A stretch of DNA of 64,000 bases, from the NCBI GenBank assembly GCA_030015575.1, contig JASDDO010000006.1, positions 208,573,632-208,637,631 on the forward strand, written 5' to 3'. Below are positions 57,482 to 64,000 of this stretch, piece by piece. The stretch is from Agapanthus africanus. Taxonomy: Eukaryota > Streptophyta > Magnoliopsida > Asparagales > Amaryllidaceae. Each line of letters begins with the position of its first letter. Position 1 is the stretch's first letter. The translations under genes were made by a program, and so were the position numbers. The notes under the pieces are model-generated. The model had not been told where the DNA came from, ran no database searches, and saw only the letters and a list, made by a program, of their open reading frames with translations.

Positions 57482-59010
57482 ACGTGGGGAGCACGTGCTC
57501 CCAAATTTTGTCAGTTGGTTCTTTGTAGGATTTTGGGGTTTTTGGTATATAAAGTTTTGGCCCAGATTTTGTTACTGTTCACCAGTAAGCAGTGGGGCCC
57601 ACTTTTTAATATTTGGTCTTTGGTCGATCGAAATTTAAACACGTTAGTTTACAGTGCTTACATTATATCTCCGACCGGGAATGTCATTTGATCGGTAAAC
57701 CGCGTCTGATTGCTATAGTTCTTTTAGACGGGTTTGCGAACGTGACATTCGCGTTGATGTTCTGTGTTGTGCTGTGATGTTGCGGATTTGTCGTGGTGGA
57801 TAGCAGTGTGCAATGGTAGTACAGTTTGAGTTTATTTGTACATTTGATATTGCGGGGCGAGCGTCCTACTTGTGGACTGCCGTCACTGCCTGCTGTAAAA
57901 TATTCTTTTTGGGGCACGACCAGGTTGCGGTCGATGTACCTATTGTACTATTTTTCATTACTGTACTAGGTTCTACCCCGCGACGGAGTGCACGGATAGC
58001 CGGGTTCGGGAGGGCAACGGGTCCGCATCTCATGGCTTTGAGAGGCAGAGGGGTCCCACTCTAGAATTGGCATACTATTCGCCGCACTCGTAGGGGGTAC
58101 AGGTTGACCCAAGGAGGGGTGCTCAATTTACCGGATTCCGTGAAGTGCCGGGTGTTCCATTCACTATGCTGTGGGGACTACCTCGCTTCAGGTTTTGGCG
58201 GGTAACTTGCCGCACCCGTAGGGATCTAGGTTTCATTGCACAGGCTATCCACACGACAGGGGAACGTCGAGTTTCAGCAGCGGGTCTGTGAAACTCGGGG
58301 ATCCCAGATATCTGTATTGTTCTGAGATGCTTATTACTTTTCTGTAATGTTGCATATTATCACGCCTGGAGCGATTATTGTATATTGGTTTATATACTAT
58401 TAGATGTTGTATATGTTTTACACCCGCGCTAGTCCAGTCCCCGCTCTGTCGTTAGTTAAGTAACCTAACGGGTTATGACGGGACCCAGTGACGAATGCGG
58501 ATGGCATATACGTACATTTTATTTTCGTTCTTTTCTGGTGTGATTGATTGATGGGACTGCGTTGATTCTGATCAATGCAAAGTATAACAAACCTGTTTGA
58601 GTTGTTGGAACAATTTTAAAATGTGTTATTGCAAAGACGTTTTCTTTTGTTATGCATGGCGGTATTCAGTGGAATATCCAGCACCTTATTCGACGAGGCA
58701 AGGGCTGATATCCCTTCACCGGGAAAGACCCCTTGGACAGAAGTTTGCGTCAGGGTAATAACTTTACTATAGTCGATTACATGTTGCTTTGCATAGCGGT
58801 ATTCAGTGGAATATCCTGCACCTCATTCCACGAGGAAAGAGCCGAGATCCCTTTACCGGGAGTGACCTCTTTAGCAAAAGGTTTTCGCCACTATATTTTA
58901 AAAAGCTATCAGGTTCCTTCAGCGATATCAAGTTCACTACGCTAAAGGTTTTTCGCCAAAAACCAGCCGTAGCCCTCCGTCACTTCTTTTGGTTATTCAG
59001 TAGTATTCAA

Positions 59011-59130
59011 GCTATGTATTTTGACCTAACGCCAAGGCATAGTGTTTGGTAGCTGCTGGGTATTCAATTGTTGCATAGATAGATGAGTTGGTTTGGGACA
59101 GCCGTTCTGCCATTTTGACCTAACGCCAAG
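59011..59130 (+). ncRNA. Hairpin array in C leader
   Basis: CTATG (59012-59016) with CATAG (59038-59042) around a TTTTGACCTAACGCCAAGG loop; TGCC with GGCA around the same loop near 59108-59134. The third hairpin present in A and B has lost its loop and right arm here. Confidence 0.55.
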
Positions 59131-59470
59131 GGCATGTGCGGGTGGGTTCAAATTAACAAGATAGTGATGGGTAGAACTTGGCATGTGACTTATGACATGG
59201 GGCAAAAATAATATCAGGAGTTTCTAAAGAAACTGAAACTTGCCGAGTATGCGCATACCTTCTGGAGTATGAGTAACGTGGATGCATTCCATCACGTTAT
59301 CATGCGATGAGAGTTGGATCCTGATTCCCACTGATGAGTTGGTTTACTCATCGGGTGATCCCGATTGATTCTTCTTTAGGTTTGGAGGAGAATTTGACAG
59401 GACAGTGGGAGGTTTCCGGATTAGATAAAATGATGACCATTCTGATCTAGGTTAGAGTGCACGCAGAGTG

Positions 59471-59499
59471 TTTCTTTTCTCTCTCTCTCTCTTTGGCAG
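59471..59499 (+). promoter_or_regulatory. Polypyrimidine tract and CAG in C
   Basis: TTTCTTTTCTCTCTCTCTCT then TTTGGCAG (CAG 59497-59499) and CGACC. Same place as in A, B and D; candidate splice acceptor. Confidence 0.5.
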
Positions 59500-62400
59500 C
59501 GACCTTTGACTGACCCTAGACTATGACTCAGTGACCAGGTGGACCGAACCTTCTTAAAATACTGGCTTTTGGATTGTCTAAGTTGCATAAGTCATTACCA
59601 CTCCTTCTTTTACCCTTTGTATTTCTCAGAACACCCGTATTGCTACGGATATCCACTTCCATTGGATAGATCCATCGTATGGTTATATACGAACTCGAAG
59701 GGACTTCTTCGAGGATGGATCCAGGTTCAGGAGAAATAGAATTGGTTTATTCAGTTGTCTTTTATTATCACCTTCTCTCAGGTTGCGAGAGCTCCTTGGT
59801 TTAGGAGAGTACACCTATTACGCTTATTGGATAGTCTTATTCCAAACCATAGGCTGGTGCCGAAAGGTAGGGAATGAAGAAAACCAATTAGCCTAAGTAG
59901 GGTGTGCAGAAGGTAATATGTAAAGACAAAATAAAGGGATTAGAAAGAGGGCAAAGTAAATTGCGACTGATATCATTCACGACCAAAACCGCGTACTTCA
60001 TCGCCGCTCCTATTTCACCTTTAAAAAGAATAAGGTATTATTCAGTTGTCTTTTATCATCACCTTCTCTCAGTTGCGAGTACTCCTTGGTTTAGGAGGGT
60101 ACACCTATTATGCTTACTGGATAGTCTTCTTCCAAACCATAGGCTGGTGCCGAACGGTAGGGAAGGAAGAAAACCATTTAGCCTAACGATGGTGTACAGA
60201 AGGTAACGACTAAAGACAAATAAAGGGATTTGGAGAGACGGCAATAAAATATACGGTTGAAGTCATGAATTGGATTATGGAAGAGGCATTGCTATGAATA
60301 CCAGGATACCCCTACGAAACATTTTCATGTTTCAGTGCATTGTTAAGGAAAAACTGTTTTCCCGATTAGACACTTACTCCAAGGGTATGTATTTACCAGG
60401 TTTCATTCTCATATCTGTATGGTTTTACAGATGATGAGTGGGAGTAAGATATTGGGAATTAGGTGATCATCCTCATTATATCGGAATTCGTTGTAATTAG
60501 TGATATTTGAGGAAATCGCCAGGGTACAGTTTTCCACCTACAACGCACAGGTTTTGAGTTGTTCAACTCAGCGGACTTATACAGAGTATTGTATGTTGTC
60601 CAGTGTCCATCAGGACAAAGGGGTAGGTCCTCGTACTATGTTCTGTTTACTTATAACTTCTCTAGTATTTAGACGAGTGTTTCGTAGAAATACAAGGTCT
60701 AAGTTTTGAGAAGTTGTGGGTATAAGAATAAAGTAGAGAACCAGGTATCACAAGTATCGGGATTCTTCAAAGAGATCGAAGATGTAGATTCTTGTGATTG
60801 GTATTCAGATGATAGTGATGGTTTTGAGAAACGAGTTTTCTCTTTCAGGTTGCTCATAATTGGATGGATTCCTAAGTTGAGTAATGCTGATTAGCCTCTT
60901 TCCATTAAGTTGATATGCACTGGAGACAGATGCATGGATTTGAATATGGTTCCAAATTAAATTAGTGCCAAAGTTTCTATATTGGATATAGAATAGTTCG
61001 TACCTTAAAAGAAATTAAGGTATGGGGAGTTGTCCGGCTTATGATTAAAACCAGACACTGGATAACTCAGGGCACGTTTCTGTAATGGCTGTTTGTGGGT
61101 TGACCCTGGCTATGACGAGGGTTGATATTCTACCATTTGGAAGATCAATAGTGATATTGTTCTTGACTCGCCACAGTTTTAGTAAAATGGATCTTTTTCA
61201 GAAAACAGTAGTGGGAGTATGGTAGAACTGGAAGTGATTCCAGAACCGCGAACGATTACAGAAAATTTAATAGGACCTATATATTCAATCAGGTTTGACA
61301 TTCCAATAGCCACTCCGCAGGTATGGTAGGTAACCTCAGACACCCGAGAGGTACTTCGGTAGGCTCAAGGACGGTGACAGGGAGGTTCTTATCTACCCAG
61401 ACTTGACACTACTGTTGTTCCAGGCTGTGAGACCCAGTAGGAGGGTTGTCGTAGTCAGTGGGAGCAACGGAAGCATAGTGGGCAAGTAGCTTATGTCTAT
61501 TTATAGACTTGAGCAGTTATAGCGGAGATAGATCATCTAATTTTGATGTGACAGTCATGGGTTTGACTTCAATCAGAATAGGGGATGGATCAGTTAAGAA
61601 GGTAGTAGGGTGTGATGTCATTGTATCTGGATGACATACACAGAGTAGGAAGTAAAATTCCTATACTACGATCGGTTGGACTGTAGTCGTCACACAGTTG
61701 TTTCTCCAGACAGGATATGGATATAATATTTGACATTCTGGTTTCTAGATCTATGGTTTTAGATCTGGATTTGGGTAGTTTCCCAATGTGGGTACTTTGA
61801 CAGATATTCTAATGGTTTTTGGAATAGTTGACTCCTAGCATGGTGGTGTACCTGCAGGTGATGGAGTCACCCTCTCTAAAGGTGTCTTACAGACTAAAGG
61901 GGAGAGGGATGTGCATGATTGGCAGATCACTTGCTTAGGCAATTGAGTCAATCATGAGATGTCAAGTACCACACCAAATGTTGGTTTTGCACTAGATGCA
62001 ATAAGTTTGTATTAATCCAATCCTGGAGAAACATAAGGAAGCAATTTTAGAACATTGGTACATGTTCTGTGGATTTAATAACGGCAGCCTCTTTCGGGAG
62101 ACGGTTATCATTCCAGGCTTCAAAGGTGACATGGATGACAGAGTGTTTGTCAGAGTTTTAGTTTTCCCTCTGACGAGGGACAGTATTATGGACAGGTGGT
62201 TCTAGAGGATACTGTGGGTGGCATGGTGCCGGATACTGATTAGGTTCAGTGATCTATACAGTCTAAGAAGTTTGGATATGGAGTTCATTTATGAACTAAG
62301 GTCCCATCAGATATCCAGACATATTCTAAGACAGGTACTACTCAATTCGGGAGATGGCTTTCTCCGCGAACTTGAGATTAAAAGAGATACAGAAAGAAAC

Positions 62401-62541
62401 TTCTAGGCGGATCCACTCACCGAGGCTATTTTTCGAACACAATAGTTTTACAAACGGGCTTTGTGAAACTGATTAGTAGAGGAGTTGGATGTTCGGTTTC
62501 ACACGGGCTGTGAGTAGTCGACATCGCAATATTAGCCTTGA
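59500..62541 (+). pseudogene. Degenerate Copia gag-pol of element C
   Basis: All frames are short, but the Copia order is traceable: a YALET integrase motif and LNMVPN near 60915-60958, an SGSMVELEVIPEP linker near 61210-61250, RT with SLYLDDI at 61618-61638 (active site YLDD at 61624-61635), and an RNase H tail with ADPLTE near 62409-62425. Gag is not recognisable; its place holds a direct duplication (59747-59960 and 60038-60248). Frameshifts separate every block, so no working protein is expected. The LTRs are young, so the damage predates insertion. Confidence 0.75.
59747..60248 (+). repeat. Internal direct duplication in C
   Basis: Two units of about 210 bp, starting TTATTCAGTTGTCTTTTAT and ending near ATAAAGGGATT, the first at 59747-59960 and the second at 60038-60248. 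Shared with B. Confidence 0.85.
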
Positions 62542-62556
62542 GTGCAAGTTGGAGAT
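62542..62556 (+). other. Polypurine tract of element C
   Basis: GTGCAAGTTGGAGAT. The central G of B and D is T here, breaking the purine run; the change may have happened after insertion. Confidence 0.85.
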
Positions 62557-64000
62557 TGTTGGAGATAGTGCCCTCATAGTCAATTATTGGATCGTAGGTA
62601 CGTGATTGCAATGATTGCGGAGGACCTATCCCGGGAGCACAGTCTTACTCGAGATGATAGTATGCTATCTGGTTTGCCTTTATCAGTCGTGTACATGTTC
62701 AGGTGACTGATTGCATGTTACACTTTGATAGAGCCCTTAGGATCTTGCTTTACTACCAACAGTATGATGGCGATCATATAAGTGAGAGTTGGGTAGTTTA
62801 TATGCATATCCTTAATTGTGGTCCCTAGTCGTGGGAGTTTCGAGACAGGGCATCGATACTCCGGAGTAGGCTAGTGTATACAGTCGAGACCCCGACGAGG
62901 GGCGGTGGCCGGTCTCACAAGCCACTGGTGTCAGTTGGATCACCTAAGATGTATACAGGTGCTCATTGGGTTATGAGTACACCGGACAGGACTCGCCGGG
63001 AATCTGCTAGTTAGTACTATACCTATCGTCAGATAGCAGTTCCCTGGTGACATGTGTACAGGTTAGTTCATCGACCTGAGGTCGTCATTTTTCTCGTGTG
63101 AGTTCCCAGTGTGCTTTGATTTCTACCCTACCACGGCTCAAAGGAGTCGTGCAAACAGGTAGCTTTTGGGTACAGTCCCGAGCCATATGGAGGCACGTGA
63201 GCGGATCGGCAGGGGATTCGTCTCTCCCGGTATTGGGGGCGAGATCGTGCTGTGTCTAGGAGAGCCATTACACAAAGCCCACGGCCGTGGCAGGAGATTT
63301 ACTGGTAGGTACTCCAGTAGTATCTCAGGGTGTTATTGGGCTTCACTCCGACATGACTTATACTGCTATTGGGGGTCTGACGTTACTAGCCCCCTAGACA
63401 GATATGCGATACTCATTGACGAACGGACCGGACTGTATGTACATTGTCACTGTTAGGCTCAGTAGGGTTTTCGGAGGAGTTCGCTCATCGGTCTCCCTTG
63501 AGTTCGCTCCTCGACCACCCTTGAGGTCAGTCCATGGGCAGCCGTTACGCATAGCTAGTGCCGCTGACGGTTTGTGGTTAAACCTACTGCCAGGGTGCTG
63601 ACGAGTCATTAGAGTCCCCCACAGACAGTTTCCCAAGTTCGGGCGAAACGTTGTAGAGGCCGTATGGTTTTATGGCAGGGTTCGGAAAATGCACGTGCGT
63701 TTACGCACGTGTCAGTTTTCGGGCAGATGATACTGGTCGGCTTTGGTTTAAGCCGGATCCGAGTATTATATTGAGTAGGTATAATATCTTTGTCTCAGTT
63801 GCATTTGTATTCGGTCGTAATACAAATGCGGGTATATTTATACATTTTCGGGGTTGTCCTGAAATTCGTTTCAGGATCACTTTTGGAAGTTGCCAGTTTC
63901 CAGTTTTCTATCAGCCGTCTTTTAACATTCGGTTAAAGACGGATTTATCTTTTCTTCAGATATGATGAGTCGTGCTTCTAGAAGTTTCTAGATGAGGTGA
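62557..64000 (+). repeat. 3' LTR of Copia element C, cut by window end
   Basis: 1,444 bp of an expected 2,157 bp, nearly identical to 55065-56508. Confidence 0.95.

Larger units (their letters stand above)
57235..59470 (+). other. Long untranslated leader of element C
   Basis: 2.2 kb, non-coding. GC-rich dyad 57434-57481; conserved blocks GTTAGTTAAGTAACCTAACG (58451) and the ATGCGGATGGCATATACG region; two copies of a roughly 135-bp unit around TCACCGGGAAAGACC (58707) and TTACCGGGAGTGACC (58852); hairpins near 59011-59130, the third reduced to a remnant near 59188. Confidence 0.8.
55065..64000 (+). mobile_element. Element C: degenerate Copia element, sister of B
   Basis: Inserted in E3. 5' LTR 55065-57221, primer-binding site, leader (to 59499), broken pol, polypurine tract (62542-62556), 3' LTR from 62557 to the window edge. 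I counted about 11 differences between the LTRs over 1,444 bp (0.8 percent). The interior matches B in the opposite orientation, including the internal duplication. GAAAC (55060-55064) should be the left duplication. Confidence 0.95.

Overview
This window is intergenic DNA from a repeat-rich plant genome, almost certainly an angiosperm. I found no host gene and no bacterial feature. Nearly every base belongs to LTR retrotransposons nested in one another. The plant assignment rests on the primer-binding site TGGTATCAGAGC (complementary to initiator tRNA-Met), Copia gag/protease/integrase/RT/RNase H remnants, a chromovirus-type Gypsy integrase, and LTRs of 1.9 to 4.3 kb. I label the elements A to J.

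Layout, left to right. H (1-2649, minus): Copia 5' LTR with a doubled primer-binding site. J (2650-6008): old non-coding repeat DNA. A (6009-10930, plus): Copia 5' LTR, long leader, gag and the start of protease, then a break. I (10931-26205, plus): rearranged Tekay-like Gypsy pol with a 353-bp inverted repeat, then its 3' LTR, split by B. B (15324-25361, minus): complete Copia element with target-site duplication ACATG. F (26206-27997 and 49574-50400, plus): truncated Copia LTR and leader, split by E. E (27998-49568, minus): LARD-like element with 4.28-kb LTRs and a 2.84-kb non-coding interior; its left LTR is split by D. D (30878-41038, minus): complete Copia element, duplication CCTAC. G (50401-53132, minus): Copia 3' LTR and RNase H remnant. 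E3 (53133-55064, minus): diverged relative of the E LTR. C (55065 to past the window end, plus): sister copy of B.

The Copia elements A, B, C, D, F, G and H share one design. Their LTRs are about 2 kb and begin TGTTAG or TGTTGG. Where the leader is intact (A, B, C, D) it runs 2.1 to 3.1 kb before gag, and the polypurine tract is GTGCAAGTGGGAGAT-like. The LTR start with ATGCCCTAGAGG-like text recalls the Angela/BARE lineage (from memory, not checked). B, C and D have nearly identical LTR pairs (about 0.8-0.9 percent by eye, so recent insertions), yet their coding regions are badly broken, which points to movement in trans. I, E and E3 are one Gypsy LTR lineage.

The most interesting signals are RNA-level structures inside these elements. 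(1) A hairpin in the Gypsy LTRs whose stem has changed on both sides in parallel across lineages. (2) A 69-74-nt segment in the same LTRs bracketed by conserved splice-acceptor-like and donor-like sites. (3) An array of three hairpins with variable stems and a conserved loop in the Copia leaders. (4) A GC-rich self-complementary module about 200 nt after the primer-binding site in every Copia family with a readable leader. (5) A CT-tract plus CAG just upstream of the gag region in four elements, consistent with a spliced leader. All alignments here were done by eye.
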